Shown here one piece after another: positions 11,123 to 20,386 of a stretch of 56,702 nucleotides of DNA; positions within the stretch are counted from its first letter, which is position 1; each line of letters begins with the position of its first letter. The position numbers were made by a program, and so were the translations under genes. The notes below the pieces were generated by a model. The model had not been told where the DNA came from. It saw nothing but the letters and a program-made list of their open reading frames with translations, and ran no database searches. The stretch is from positions 236 through 56,937 of the forward strand of contig NZ_LMBX01000029.1 in NCBI RefSeq assembly GCF_001439605.1, in the 5' to 3' direction. Origin of the DNA: Cytobacillus praedii. GTDB lineage: Bacteria > Bacillota > Bacilli > Bacillales > Cytobacillaceae.

Positions 11123-11890
11123 ATGTTATTTGACACACATGTGCATTTGAATGCGGATCAATATAAAGAGGATTTAGAAGAAGTTATCAATAGGGCGCTT
11201 AATGAGGGGATTTCTCGAATGGTTGTTGTTGGTTTTGATCGTCCGACAATTGAAAGGGCAATGGAACTGGTGGAGAAATATGATTTTCTTTATGCAAGTG
11301 TTGGCTGGCATCCTGTTGATGCGATTGATATGAAAGATGAAGATCTTCTTTGGATTGAGGAGCTTGCAAGCCATCCGAAGGTAGTCGCAATTGGAGAAAT
11401 GGGATTAGATTACTATTGGGATAAATCCCCGAAGGATGTCCAAAAAGAGGTATTTAGAAGACAAATCCAACTGGCTAAAAAGGTGAAATTGCCAATTATT
11501 ATTCATAATCGAGATGCAACGGCAGATATTGTTGAGATTCTAAAAGAGGAAGAGGCAAAAGAGGTTGGGGGAATCATGCATTGTTTCAGTGGAAGTCCAG
11601 AGACTGCAAAAGAATGTGTGGAGATGAATTTTTATATTTCTCTAGGAGGTCCAGTTACTTTTAAAAATGCGAAAAAGCCAAAGGAAGTCGCTGAAGCGAT
11701 CCCGTTAGAAAAGCTGCTTATTGAGACAGACTGCCCTTATTTAGCTCCTCATCCATATCGGGGGAAGCGGAATGAGCCTAGTTATGTAAAGTTAGTTGCT
11801 GAGCAGATTGCAGAGATAAAGGGAATTTCTTTCGATGAAGTAGCTGAAGCAACAACGGCCAATGCAAAAAAAATATTCGGCATAAATTGA
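11123..11890 (+). CDS. yabD: TatD family metal-dependent hydrolase (YabD)
   Basis: TIM-barrel metal-dependent deoxyribonuclease family protein, 255 residues. Metal-ligand motifs are FDTHVHL at the N-terminus, GEMGLDYYW near residue 93, IIHNRDA near 128, MHCFSGS near 153 and ETDCPYLAPHPYRGKRNEP near 203. The ATG at 11123 follows AAGGAG; an earlier frame start at 11102 overlaps that site. The position next to metS is conserved in Bacillus. Confidence 0.94.
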   Translation: MLFDTHVHLNADQYKEDLEEVINRALNEGISRMVVVGFDRPTIERAMELVEKYDFLYASVGWHPVDAIDMKDEDLLWIEELASHPKVVAIGEMGLDYYWDKSPKDVQKEVFRRQIQLAKKVKLPIIIHNRDATADIVEILKEEEAKEVGGIMHCFSGSPETAKECVEMNFYISLGGPVTFKNAKKPKEVAEAIPLEKLLIETDCPYLAPHPYRGKRNEPSYVKLVAEQIAEIKGISFDEVAEATTANAKKIFGIN

Positions 11891-11936
11891 TAGGGAATAT
11901 TGTCGTTTTTTTAGATAGCCTGTCCTATTTTTTTCT
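11889..11936 (+). terminator. Possible weak terminator of yabD
   Basis: ATAGGG (11890-11895) can pair with TCCTAT (11923-11928), which runs into seven T. The stem is short and the loop long, so this is tentative. Confidence 0.35.
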
Positions 11937-12149
11937 ATTTCTAAGAAGTTCTACATTTCCTTCTCCCTTCATAGGATAACCATGTCGATAAGTCTCTCTT
12001 TCCTTTCTATTGAAGTTTTTGCATAATAGGGAATAAGTTTGAGAGGGGGCTGGTTATTCTACTTGGAAAGAAAGATTACGACTAAATAGTTAGAAAGCTG
12101 TCTGTCTCCTTTGTGTAACATTCTTACTTGACGACTAAATACCAAGGAG
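11937..12149. other. Gene-free region upstream of yabE
   Basis: No ORF with a ribosome binding site is seen. The 11-bp direct repeat ACGACTAAATA occurs at 12078-12088 and 12131-12141, just upstream of the yabE promoter. No cyclic-di-AMP riboswitch core was recognised. Confidence 0.4.
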
Positions 12150-12178
12150 TTGACAGCAAGCTCGATAGTCTATATAAT
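12150..12178 (+). promoter_or_regulatory. Perfect-consensus sigma-A promoter of yabE
   Basis: TTGACA, a 17-nt spacer and TATAAT: both hexamers and the spacing match the sigma-A consensus exactly. Transcription should start near 12185, only a few bases before the AGGAGG site at 12193-12198. Confidence 0.9.
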
Positions 12179-12221
12179 CACTCCGAGAGAAAAGGAGGCG
12201 TTTTTCATCGTATTCAAAAAC

Positions 12222-13403
12222 ATGAAAAACCTGTTATCCAAGTCTTTGAGTAAAAAGAAATTAGCAATTATTGCTGCGAGTTTCTTAGTTTTTGCGGCGT
12301 CTTTTGGCTTCTTAATCTTTGAAACTACTAAGAAAACAGTGGCAATTACATTAGACGGGCAAGAAAAAAATATTAAAACTCATGCGGCAACGATAAGTGA
12401 GTTATTCGCAGAGCTAGAAATTTCTTTACACTCAGAGGATTATGTGTTTCCAGCAAGAGACACAAAGGTGGAAAATAATTTAGAAGTTGTTTGGAAGCCG
12501 GCAAAACAGGTTCACATTGTAAAAGACAACGAGAAGAAAACGATTTGGACAGTATCCGAAACAGTTGAAGAGCTTTTGAATGAACAGAAGATTGCCTTAT
12601 CTGAACATGACAAAGTTCAACCAAATCTTGAAAACAAAATAAAAAATCATTTAGAGATAGAAATAGATACAGCATTTCCGATCACTTTGTCTGATGGCGG
12701 AAATGAGAAACAGGTATGGTCAACTTCGACTACGGTCGCTGACTTTTTATCACAACAGGGGATTACACTAGGAGAGTTAGATCGTGTTGAACCGAAAACA
12801 GAAGAAAAAGTCAAAGAAAATGACGTGATTCAGGTCATTCGAGTAGAAAAGGTCACCGATGTAGTGGAAGAACCAATAAAGTTTGCTGTTGTAACGAAAA
12901 AGGACAGCAGTATGAACAAAGGGACAGAGAAAGTTGTTACACAAGGGAAGGAAGGCCTTCTAAACAAGGAGTTTGAAGTTGTTCTAGAAAACGGCAAAGA
13001 AGTTTCCAGAAAATTAATTAGTGAGAAAAAAGTCAGAGAAAAAACAGATAAAGTAGTTTCTGTTGGATCGAAGACAGTCAATTATGTTGTGTCTCGAGGA
13101 AATGAATCAGGCGGCAAGGAAATTTATGTCTCCTCAACAGCATATACAGCAAATTGTAATGGTTGTTCAGGGAATACTGCAACAGGCATTAACTTGAGAG
13201 CTAATCCAAATTTAAAAGTGATTGCAGTGGATCCAAGAGTGATTCCATTAGGAACTAAAGTATATGTTGAGGGCTATGGGTATGCTGTAGCTGCTGATAC
13301 TGGATCCGCAATCAAAGGAAACAAAATTGATGTATTCTTCTCATCTAAATCGGAAGCTTACCGCTGGGGCCGTAAGACAGTTAAAATTAGAATTCTAAAT
13401 TAA
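12222..13403 (+). CDS. yabE: YabE, G5 and 3D domain cell-wall protein
   Basis: Secreted or membrane-anchored protein of about 393 residues. A basic N-terminus and one hydrophobic segment (about residues 13-32) are followed by three DUF348 repeats, a G5 domain and a C-terminal 3D domain. The 3D catalytic-type residues are visible in VIAVDPRVIPLG, AADTGSAIKGNKIDVFF. It resembles resuscitation-promoting-factor-like autolysins that cut peptidoglycan. The start is uncertain: the first ATG (12222) is 23 nt from the AGGAGG site, and the codon at the ideal distance is ATC (12207). Confidence 0.88.
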   Translation: MKNLLSKSLSKKKLAIIAASFLVFAASFGFLIFETTKKTVAITLDGQEKNIKTHAATISELFAELEISLHSEDYVFPARDTKVENNLEVVWKPAKQVHIVKDNEKKTIWTVSETVEELLNEQKIALSEHDKVQPNLENKIKNHLEIEIDTAFPITLSDGGNEKQVWSTSTTVADFLSQQGITLGELDRVEPKTEEKVKENDVIQVIRVEKVTDVVEEPIKFAVVTKKDSSMNKGTEKVVTQGKEGLLNKEFEVVLENGKEVSRKLISEKKVREKTDKVVSVGSKTVNYVVSRGNESGGKEIYVSSTAYTANCNGCSGNTATGINLRANPNLKVIAVDPRVIPLGTKVYVEGYGYAVAADTGSAIKGNKIDVFFSSKSEAYRWGRKTVKIRILN

Positions 13404-13416
13404 TAGTATTATTCAC

Positions 13417-13455
13417 AATGCAGGGGCTTTTAAAACCTCTGCATTTTTGTTTTTT
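13417..13455 (+). terminator. Intrinsic terminator of yabE
   Basis: ATGCAGGGG/CCTCTGCAT stem (one G-U) with a 9-nt loop, followed by TTTTTGTTTTTT. Confidence 0.85.
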
Positions 13456-13600
13456 CCATTCGGGAGTTTTTCATATATAATAAAAGTCATTATTTAATGT
13501 TCATCTATATAGACGATTTACATTACAAAAATGTTTCAAGTTTTTATCAAATATTTTATTTAATGATACGAAGGATAACTTTGGAATTAGAGAATAGCAA

Positions 13601-13745
13601 CAGCGCCTATTACCAATCAAACTTCAGATCCCCTTCTTGCGATAAGTCAAGCACGAATGCGCTATCACTCTTCGTGTATCCTTTATCGAAAGGACCGGCC
13701 CTTACAGTTTGTTCGGCGATGGTCAAGACGCCTACGCTTTTCGTC
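13601..13745 (-). repeat. Intergenic repeat, family C, copy 2
   Basis: Occupies most of the gap between yabE and rnmV. It shares both ends with 5876-6078. Its reverse complement shares GATAAAGGA, ACACGAAGAG and TTGACTTATCG with 22745-22892. It can be read as an ORF fused in frame to rnmV, but that frame has no ribosome binding site. Confidence 0.65.
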
Positions 13746-13761
13746 GCCTTTAGGAGGAAAT

Positions 13762-15191
<1,430 letters not shown>

Positions 15192-15193
<2 letters not shown>

Positions 15194-15217
15194 GGTCTGC
15201 ATATGCAGGCCTTTTTG
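15192..15217 (+). terminator. Intrinsic terminator of rnmV-rsmA
   Basis: Stem AAGGTCTGCA/TGCAGGCCTT (one T-G pair) with a minimal loop, followed by TTTTTG. Confidence 0.8.
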
Positions 15218-15259
15218 TATAGCGGGGATTCTATCCCAGCTGCTGACTGCGGATAACGC

Positions 15260-15286
15260 ACATGTTTATGGACGTATGCATATTTT
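15260..15286 (+). promoter_or_regulatory. Candidate sigma-K promoter of yabG
   Basis: ACA, 16-nt spacer, CATATTTT, matching the sigma-K pattern AC-N16/17-CATANNNT. It lies 64 nt before the yabG start; yabG is sigma-K-dependent in B. subtilis. Confidence 0.55.
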
Positions 15287-15349
15287 ATGAGAGGAATATA
15301 TTCGAATAGATCGCTCTTTATATGTATAGGGCTAAATGGAGTGACAACA

Positions 15350-16234
15350 GTGAGCATAAACATCATGGATATTGTCGGCAGAGTCTCTTATCAATGTGAT
15401 ATTATGTTTCGGGTTATTGATATACGTGAACAAAATGGCAAGAAGATTGCTATTTTGTACGGGGAAGATATTCGGCTGATTGCGGATGCGCCGCTTGAGG
15501 ATCTGCTGGCGGTTAGCCAGTCGATGAGGGAAAAGAAGGCAAAGGAATTCTATACACGAGAGGAGCAATCTCTTCAGTTATTTCAGCAGGATGTAGATCT
15601 GCTAAAGCAAAGGCGAGAGTATGAAGCAACAGATGGATACAGCAAGGCATATAATTATTTTCAGATGCCCGGAAGAGTGCTGCATTTAGACGGTGACCCG
15701 GCTTATTTGGAAAAATGCTTATCCTTATATGAAAAAATCGGTGTTCCTGTCACGGGGATTCATTGCAATGAGAAGGAAATGCCAATAAAAATTGGGCAAT
15801 TAATTGATTATTACAGACCTGATATTTTAGTTATTACAGGACATGATTCATACTCAAAAGCCAAGGGGAAAAAGGAAGATATTAATGCATATAGACATTC
15901 TAAACATTTTGTTCAAACAGTTAAAGAGGCAAGGAAGAAGGTCCCTCATTTAGACCAGCTCGTTATCTTTGCAGGGGCTTGTCAGTCTCATTTTGAATCA
16001 CTCATCCATGCGGGAGCAAATTTTGCAAGTTCACCATATCGAGTGAACATCCATGCACTTGATCCAGTGTATATTGTAGCAAAAATCAGTTTTACCCCCT
16101 TTATGGAGCGAATAAATGTTTGGGATGTTTTGAGAAATACATTAACAGGAGAAAAGGGGTTAGGGGGAATAGAAACAAGAGGAGTACTAAGAACAGGTAT
16201 GCCTTACAATAGAGAACAAAATACTGAATCTTGA
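15350..16234 (+). CDS. yabG: YabG, sporulation-specific coat protease
   Basis: Peptidase family U57 protein of 294 residues, which processes spore coat proteins in the mother cell. The conserved core DILVITGHDSYS, NAYRHSKHF, FAGACQSHFE and ANFASSPYRVNIHALDP is intact. The GTG at 15350 lies 8 nt after GGAG, and the resulting N-terminus aligns with the family; the longer frame from 15287 does not. Confidence 0.92.
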   Translation: MSINIMDIVGRVSYQCDIMFRVIDIREQNGKKIAILYGEDIRLIADAPLEDLLAVSQSMREKKAKEFYTREEQSLQLFQQDVDLLKQRREYEATDGYSKAYNYFQMPGRVLHLDGDPAYLEKCLSLYEKIGVPVTGIHCNEKEMPIKIGQLIDYYRPDILVITGHDSYSKAKGKKEDINAYRHSKHFVQTVKEARKKVPHLDQLVIFAGACQSHFESLIHAGANFASSPYRVNIHALDPVYIVAKISFTPFMERINVWDVLRNTLTGEKGLGGIETRGVLRTGMPYNREQNTES

Positions 16235-16239
16235 TTTGT

Positions 16240-16270
16240 AAGCCGTTCTTCATGAAACGGTTTATTTTTT
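16240..16270 (+). terminator. Intrinsic terminator of yabG
   Basis: Stem AAGCCGTT/AACGGTTT (one G-U) with an 8-nt loop, followed by ATTTTTTT. Confidence 0.8.
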
Positions 16271-16367
16271 TGTATGCAGAGAATATGAAGTATGCTTACA
16301 TAATTTCATATGTATAGGGGCAATCTATAATTGTAGAAAAATAGAAGAAATTGCGGATTAAAATATA

Positions 16368-16397
16368 TTGACAATCTTTTTTATTTCCTGTTATAAT
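16368..16397 (+). promoter_or_regulatory. veg promoter P1 (sigma-A)
   Basis: TTGACA, 18-nt spacer, TATAAT. Both hexamers are perfect, in line with the known strength of the veg promoter. Confidence 0.8.
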
Positions 16398-16410
16398 TTA
16401 TATTTTTAAT

Positions 16411-16439
16411 TTGACTCCATTGTGTCAACGTGATATACT
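16411..16439 (+). promoter_or_regulatory. veg promoter P2 (sigma-A)
   Basis: TTGACT, 17-nt spacer, TATACT, 43 nt downstream of P1. The predicted leader is only about 15 nt. Confidence 0.65.
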
Positions 16440-16460
16440 TAACATAGTGAGGTGGACCGA

Positions 16461-16724
16461 ATGGGAAAAACATTAAATGATATCAAAAAGGCTCTTGATT
16501 CAAACCTTGGGAAAAGACTTTTGCTCAAGGCCAATGGCGGACGGAGAAAGACGATTGAGCGTTCAGGTGTTTTAGCTGAAACGTACCCATCCGTATTTGT
16601 TATTGAGTTAGATCAGGAAGAAAATGCGTTTGAACGCGTATCTTACAGCTATGCAGATGTCTTAACAGAAACGGTTCAAATTACATTCTATGAAGATACA
16701 ACAGGACAAGTTGCTTTAAATTAA
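16461..16724 (+). CDS. veg: Veg protein
   Basis: Highly expressed vegetative protein of 87 residues, linked to biofilm regulation in B. subtilis. Conserved segments are [21 protein letters not shown] and [13 protein letters not shown]. The ATG at 16461 has GAGGTGG 5 nt upstream. Two strong tandem promoters precede it and a terminator follows, so it is monocistronic. Confidence 0.95.
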   Translation: MGKTLNDIKKALDSNLGKRLLLKANGGRRKTIERSGVLAETYPSVFVIELDQEENAFERVSYSYADVLTETVQITFYEDTTGQVALN

Positions 16725-16747
16725 TAGATGATTTTGCTTCACATGGG

Positions 16748-16773
16748 GTCGCTGAGAAATCAGCGGCTTTTTT
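16748..16773 (+). terminator. Intrinsic terminator of veg
   Basis: GTCGCTGA/TCAGCGGC stem (one T-G pair) with loop GAAA, followed by TTTTTT. Confidence 0.85.
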
Positions 16774-16823
16774 ATTTTGTTTTTTAAAAAATTAGACACG
16801 TGATGTGAATGCAAAAAAGATTG

Positions 16824-16965
16824 GTTGACTGGAGAGGAAGGTGTGAGACTTCTCGATAATGCTGTCCCGTTTCCTTCATGCGATGACTATTCACAGTAGC
16901 TTATTCAACATCCCGTGAGTGGAAGCTCACCACTCGGAAAGCGAGCAACCTAGAGTGAAGTCAAC
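16824..16965. repeat. Intergenic repeat, family B (142 bp)
   Basis: Gene-free element between veg and sspF bounded by the perfect inverted repeat GTTGACT/AGTCAAC. Inside are a hairpin GAGTGG/CCACTC and the segment CGGAAAGCGAGCA. The internal layout resembles an intergenic repeat I recall from other Bacillus genomes; this copy looks degraded. Confidence 0.6.
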
Positions 16966-17003
16966 ATCTACCCTATATCTCTCATGAAAAAGGAAATTTG
17001 CCT

Positions 17004-17010
17004 CATACTA
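17004..17010 (+). promoter_or_regulatory. Candidate sigma-G -10 element of sspF
   Basis: CATACTA is an exact sigma-G/sigma-F-type -10 about 23 nt before the sspF ATG. A clear -35 (TGAATA) is not present at 17-18 nt. Confidence 0.45.
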
Positions 17011-17032
17011 TACATACACAGTGTGGAAGGGG

Positions 17033-17218
17033 ATGTTAATCATAGGCAGAAGAAGAGGAGTTATGTCAGAAGGATTTAAAGAGGAGCTCGCGAAGGAATT
17101 AGGCTTTTATGATACTGTCCAAAAAGAGGGATGGGGAGGCATAACTGCCAGAGATGCAGGAAATATGGTCAAAAGGGCTGTCGAAATTGCCCAGCAAAGT
17201 CTTCAGAAGAGCCAGTAA
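17033..17218 (+). CDS. sspF: SspF, small acid-soluble spore protein (alpha/beta type)
   Basis: DNA-protecting spore protein of about 61 residues. The GRRRGVMS start, the [12 protein letters not shown] segment around the GPR-cleavage region, and the [14 protein letters not shown] signature are typical. The start is ambiguous. Homologues begin with M directly before GRRRGVM, but that codon here is ATA (17042), 7 nt after GGAAGGGG. The nearest ATG (17033) overlaps that site and would add three residues. It is read between veg and ispE as in B. subtilis. Confidence 0.9.
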   Translation: MLIIGRRRGVMSEGFKEELAKELGFYDTVQKEGWGGITARDAGNMVKRAVEIAQQSLQKSQ

Positions 17219-17275
17219 TCTTTTAATGACTGTTAAGCATGCTTTATTATTAACTAAATTGAAAACACTGTGTGA

Positions 17276-17306
17276 AACCGGGGTTATCTGCCCTGGTTTT
17301 TTATTT
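17276..17306 (+). terminator. Intrinsic terminator of sspF
   Basis: AACCGGGG/CCCTGGTT stem (one G-T pair) with a 7-nt loop, followed by TTTTTATTTT. Confidence 0.85.
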
Positions 17307-17427
17307 TGAAAATTCCGTGAAACAAATAATTTGTGACGAAAGTCAGATCAGAGGTCTTACTTTTGCTGTTTTGTGGTAAAATAGGACAAAAAATGGAGTC
17401 GTTGAAATATATAAAGTAGGTGGAAAT

Positions 17428-18297
17428 GTGAAGCTTTTGGTGAAGGCACCAGCGAAGATCAATTTATCATTAGATGTTTTACATAAACGGGAAGATGGCT
17501 ATCATGAAGTTGAAATGATCATGACAACAATTGATTTAGCGGACCGCCTAGAATTAACTTTATTAGAGCAAGATGAAATAAAAATTATCTCACATAATCG
17601 ATTTGTACCGGATGATCAGCGGAATCTGGCTTACCAGGCTGCACTCCTTTTAAAAGAACGATTTCATGTGAAAAGTGGCGTAGAGATTGCCATTGAAAAG
17701 ACTATCCCAGTTGCAGCAGGTCTTGCGGGCGGCAGCAGTGATGCAGCTGCTGTACTAAGAGGGCTTAATAAGCTTTGGAAGCTTGGGCTTTCAGTTGACC
17801 AGTTAGCTGAAATAGGAGCAGAGATTGGTTCTGACGTCTCTTTCTGTGTATATGGCGGGACAGCTCTTGCGACAGGCCGCGGGGAAGTAATTACGAAGCT
17901 TCCTGCTGCACCGACTTGCTGGGTCGTATTGGCCAAGCCATTTATAGGTGTTTCAACAGCAGATGTGTATCGAAGACTAAATATAAATGGGATTCAACAT
18001 CCGCAAACAAAAGAAATGATTCGAGCGATTGAACAAGGAGATTATGAGGGTGTATGCGGTCATGTTGGCAATGTTCTTGAAGATGTAACATTTTCCTTAC
18101 ATCCGGAGGTAGCACAAATTAAAGAACAAATGAAGCGTTTCGGGGCGGATGCAGTATTGATGAGCGGCAGTGGACCGACTGTATTTGGACTTGTTCATCA
18201 CGATTCTAGAATGCAACGGATTTATAATGGACTAAGAGGTTTCTGCGATCAAGTTTTTGCGGTCAGAATGCTTGGTGAAAGACATATGCTTGATTAA
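17428..18297 (+). CDS. ispE: 4-diphosphocytidyl-2-C-methyl-D-erythritol kinase
   Basis: GHMP kinase of the non-mevalonate (MEP) isoprenoid pathway, 289 residues, the same length as the B. subtilis enzyme. [11 protein letters not shown], the ATP-binding [15 protein letters not shown] near residue 93 and [10 protein letters not shown] near 249 are present. The start is GTG, with TAGGTGG 5 nt upstream. purR follows after a 58-nt gap that holds a promoter-like sequence. Confidence 0.95.
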   Translation: MKLLVKAPAKINLSLDVLHKREDGYHEVEMIMTTIDLADRLELTLLEQDEIKIISHNRFVPDDQRNLAYQAALLLKERFHVKSGVEIAIEKTIPVAAGLAGGSSDAAAVLRGLNKLWKLGLSVDQLAEIGAEIGSDVSFCVYGGTALATGRGEVITKLPAAPTCWVVLAKPFIGVSTADVYRRLNINGIQHPQTKEMIRAIEQGDYEGVCGHVGNVLEDVTFSLHPEVAQIKEQMKRFGADAVLMSGSGPTVFGLVHHDSRMQRIYNGLRGFCDQVFAVRMLGERHMLD

Positions 18298-18319
18298 ATC
18301 CGGATAATAATGATATATT
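18290..18319 (+). promoter_or_regulatory. Candidate sigma-A promoter of purR
   Basis: TTGATT, 18-nt spacer, TATATT. The first hexamer overlaps the end of ispE. The spacer contains the left PurBox-like sequence. Confidence 0.5.
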
Positions 18320-18340
18320 ATCGATAAAATATTCGGATTT
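18296..18340. promoter_or_regulatory. PurBox-like inverted repeat (PurR operator candidate)
   Basis: AAATCCGGATAAT (18296-18308) and the reverse complement AAATCCGAATATT (18340-18328) match the PurBox AWWWCCGAACWWT with two and one mismatches. They are inverted and separated by 19 nt, slightly more than the 16-17 nt usual for pur operons. The pair overlaps the putative purR promoter, which suggests autoregulation. Confidence 0.5.
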
Positions 18341-18355
18341 ATTGGGGGTCCTATG

Positions 18356-19180
18356 ATGAAATTTCGTCGAAGCGAACGTTTAATTGACATGACGAATTAT
18401 TTACTAGAACATCCACATCAATTAGTTTCTTTAACATTTTTTTCGGAGAGATACGGATCAGCTAAATCCTCAATTAGTGAAGATTTAGCTATTATTAAGG
18501 AAACCTTTGAACAAAGACAGATTGGTACTTTGCAAACAGTGCCAGGTGCTGCTGGTGGGGTACGGTTCCATGTAAAGGTGTCGGATGAAGAGGCAAGATC
18601 ATTTATTAAAGAGCTTTGCGAATTAATTGCTAGCCCTGAAAGACTATTGCCTGGCGGGTATTTATATATGACAGATATATTAGGAGACCCAACCATTGTG
18701 CAGCGAGCTGGCCGCTTATTTGCTTCAGCTTTTGCGGATACAAAAATTGACGTGGTTATGACAGTTGCTACAAAGGGGATTCCTTTAGCCTATGCAGTAG
18801 CAAATTATTTAAATGTTCCTGTTGTCATTGTTAGAAGAGACAGTAAGGTGACTGAAGGCTCAACTGTTAGCATCAACTATGTCTCAGGCTCTGCTAAACG
18901 AATTCAAACCATGCTGCTTTCTAAGAGAAGCCTTGAAGAAGGCTCAAGGGTTTTGATTGTTGATGATTTTATGAAGGCAGGCGGGACGGTAAATGGGATG
19001 GTGAGTATGCTGGAGGAGTTTAAGGCATATGTTGCCGGGATTGCTGTGTTAGTTGAGGCAGAGAAAGCAGAAGAGCGTCTCGTAGATGAATATTTATCCC
19101 TAGTTAGGCTTTCAGATGTTGATGAAAAAGAGAAAAAAATCAATGTAGGTGAAGGAAATTATTTCAAAAGGTCATTATAA
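18356..19180 (+). CDS. purR: Purine operon repressor PurR
   Basis: PRPP-responsive repressor of purine genes, 274 residues. An N-terminal winged-helix domain ([15 protein letters not shown] to SISEDL) is followed by a phosphoribosyltransferase-fold domain carrying the PRPP motif [16 protein letters not shown] codons are at 18353 and 18356; the second suits the GGGGGT site and matches homologues. The PRPP synthetase gene prs lies in the same region. Confidence 0.95.
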   Translation: MKFRRSERLIDMTNYLLEHPHQLVSLTFFSERYGSAKSSISEDLAIIKETFEQRQIGTLQTVPGAAGGVRFHVKVSDEEARSFIKELCELIASPERLLPGGYLYMTDILGDPTIVQRAGRLFASAFADTKIDVVMTVATKGIPLAYAVANYLNVPVVIVRRDSKVTEGSTVSINYVSGSAKRIQTMLLSKRSLEEGSRVLIVDDFMKAGGTVNGMVSMLEEFKAYVAGIAVLVEAEKAEERLVDEYLSLVRLSDVDEKEKKINVGEGNYFKRSL

Positions 19181-19194
19181 GGGGGAAAATCAGT

Positions 19195-19569
19195 ATGAAA
19201 ACGATTCAAACGAACATGGCTCCAGCAGCAATTGGTCCTTATTCTCAAGGAATGATTGTAAATAACTTATTTTATAGTTCTGGGCAAATTCCACTGACAG
19301 CTGATGGTGTAATGATCGAAGGCGATGTAAAGGCTCAAACGCATCAAGTATTTAAAAATCTCCAAGCAGTACTTGAAGAGGCAGGAGCTTCCCTGGATAC
19401 TGTTGTAAAGGCGACTGTGTTTATTCAAAGCATGAACGACTTCGCAGCCATTAATGAAGTGTATGGGGAATATTTTCATACACATAAGCCAGCTCGATCC
19501 TGTGTAGAGGTAGCCAGACTTCCTAAGGATGCATTAGTTGAAATTGAAGTAATTGCCCTAGTTAAATAA
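19195..19569 (+). CDS. ridA: RidA, enamine/imine deaminase
   Basis: YjgF/YER057c/UK114 family protein of 124 residues (YabJ in Bacillus), which hydrolyses reactive enamine/imine intermediates. [16 protein letters not shown] and the [21 protein letters not shown] signature with its conserved arginine are present. GGGGG lies upstream of the ATG, 14 nt after purR, so purR-ridA is an operon. Confidence 0.95.
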   Translation: MKTIQTNMAPAAIGPYSQGMIVNNLFYSSGQIPLTADGVMIEGDVKAQTHQVFKNLQAVLEEAGASLDTVVKATVFIQSMNDFAAINEVYGEYFHTHKPARSCVEVARLPKDALVEIEVIALVK

Positions 19570-19574
19570 AAAAT

Positions 19575-19612
19575 AAAAAGCAAGCTTATTAGTTGATAAG
19601 CTTGCTTTTTAT
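19575..19612 (+). terminator. Intrinsic terminator of purR-ridA
   Basis: Perfect 15-bp stem AAAAAGCAAGCTTAT/ATAAGCTTGCTTTTT with a 6-nt loop; T-runs allow action on both strands. Confidence 0.9.
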
Positions 19613-19770
19613 TTATAGGTAACAAGGTATTGTAGGCTGAATTATTTATAAATTAAAATTTTTTTGTATATTATTACAGGAAACTAGTCATAATGAATGA
19701 GGAAATATAAGGTAAAATGTGACATCTTGCCCTTTCAACTGAATAATTCGAAAATTTTTTTCAACTTAAA

Positions 19771-19797
19771 GAAGGAGAAACAAGAATTATGTTGAAT
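19771..19797 (+). promoter_or_regulatory. sigma-H promoter of spoVG
   Basis: GAAGGAGAA, 13-nt spacer, TGAAT, close to RWAGGAWWT-N12-15-HGAAT. The bases after it (TTTATACACTA) resemble the start region of the B. subtilis spoVG promoter as I recall it. An AT-rich tract lies directly upstream, where AbrB binds in B. subtilis. Confidence 0.65.
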
Positions 19798-19840
19798 TTA
19801 TACACTAGGTTTGTATCTTCTCGCAAAGGTGGTGAACAGG

Positions 19841-20131
19841 ATGGAAGTAACTGACGTAAGATTACGCCGTGTTAATACAGATGGTCGGATGAGGGCTATT
19901 GCATCCATTACTTTAGATCATGAATTTGTTGTTCACGATATTCGAGTGATTGATGGGAATAACGGTCTATTTGTTGCGATGCCAAGCAAGCGTACTCCAG
20001 ATGGTGAATTTAGAGATATTGCTCACCCGATTAACTCCGGAACTAGAGGCAAAATTCAGGAAGCTGTATTATCAGAATACCACCGTTTAGGTGAATTAGA
20101 AGTTGAGTTCGAAGAAGCTGGAGCTTCCTAA
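19841..20131 (+). CDS. spoVG: SpoVG, regulatory RNA/DNA-binding protein
   Basis: Protein of 96 residues, nearly identical to B. subtilis SpoVG, needed for spore cortex formation and regulating septation. [17 protein letters not shown] at the start and [22 protein letters not shown] are diagnostic. AAAGGTGGTGA lies 6 nt before the ATG at 19841; the longer frame from 19811 is not supported. Confidence 0.96.
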   Translation: MEVTDVRLRRVNTDGRMRAIASITLDHEFVVHDIRVIDGNNGLFVAMPSKRTPDGEFRDIAHPINSGTRGKIQEAVLSEYHRLGELEVEFEEAGAS

Positions 20132-20144
20132 ACAAATAAACATC

Positions 20145-20180
20145 AAGGGCCTACTTCCATAGTATGGCTCTTTTTATTTT
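20145..20180 (+). terminator. Intrinsic terminator of spoVG
   Basis: AGGGCC/GGCTCT stem (one G-T) with ACT/AGT pairs in the loop region, followed by TTTTTATTTT. Confidence 0.65.
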
Positions 20181-20281
20181 CATTCCACTCTTCTATCATT
20201 CCCCCCTTTTGTTTCCATCTAAACCTTATCTGATAAAAAATGTTCATTAAATTGACAAATATAAGTAGTTTTTTTCATTCC

Positions 20282-20310
20282 TTGAAATAGATGGCTAATT
20301 AAGATATATT
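20282..20310 (+). promoter_or_regulatory. Candidate sigma-A promoter of glmU
   Basis: TTGAAA, 17-nt spacer, TATATT, giving a leader of about 70 nt. Confidence 0.5.
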
Positions 20311-20386
20311 TTTAATGGATAAAAAGGATATAATTACGATGGCTTTTGACGTGATAAAGATATATTTTGGAATGGAGGCTGCGTTA

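Noticed and set aside
20315..20386. 24-residue N-terminal extension of GlmU
   Set aside because: GGAGG at 8 nt supports the ATG at 20387, and the family starts there; the extension covers the leader.
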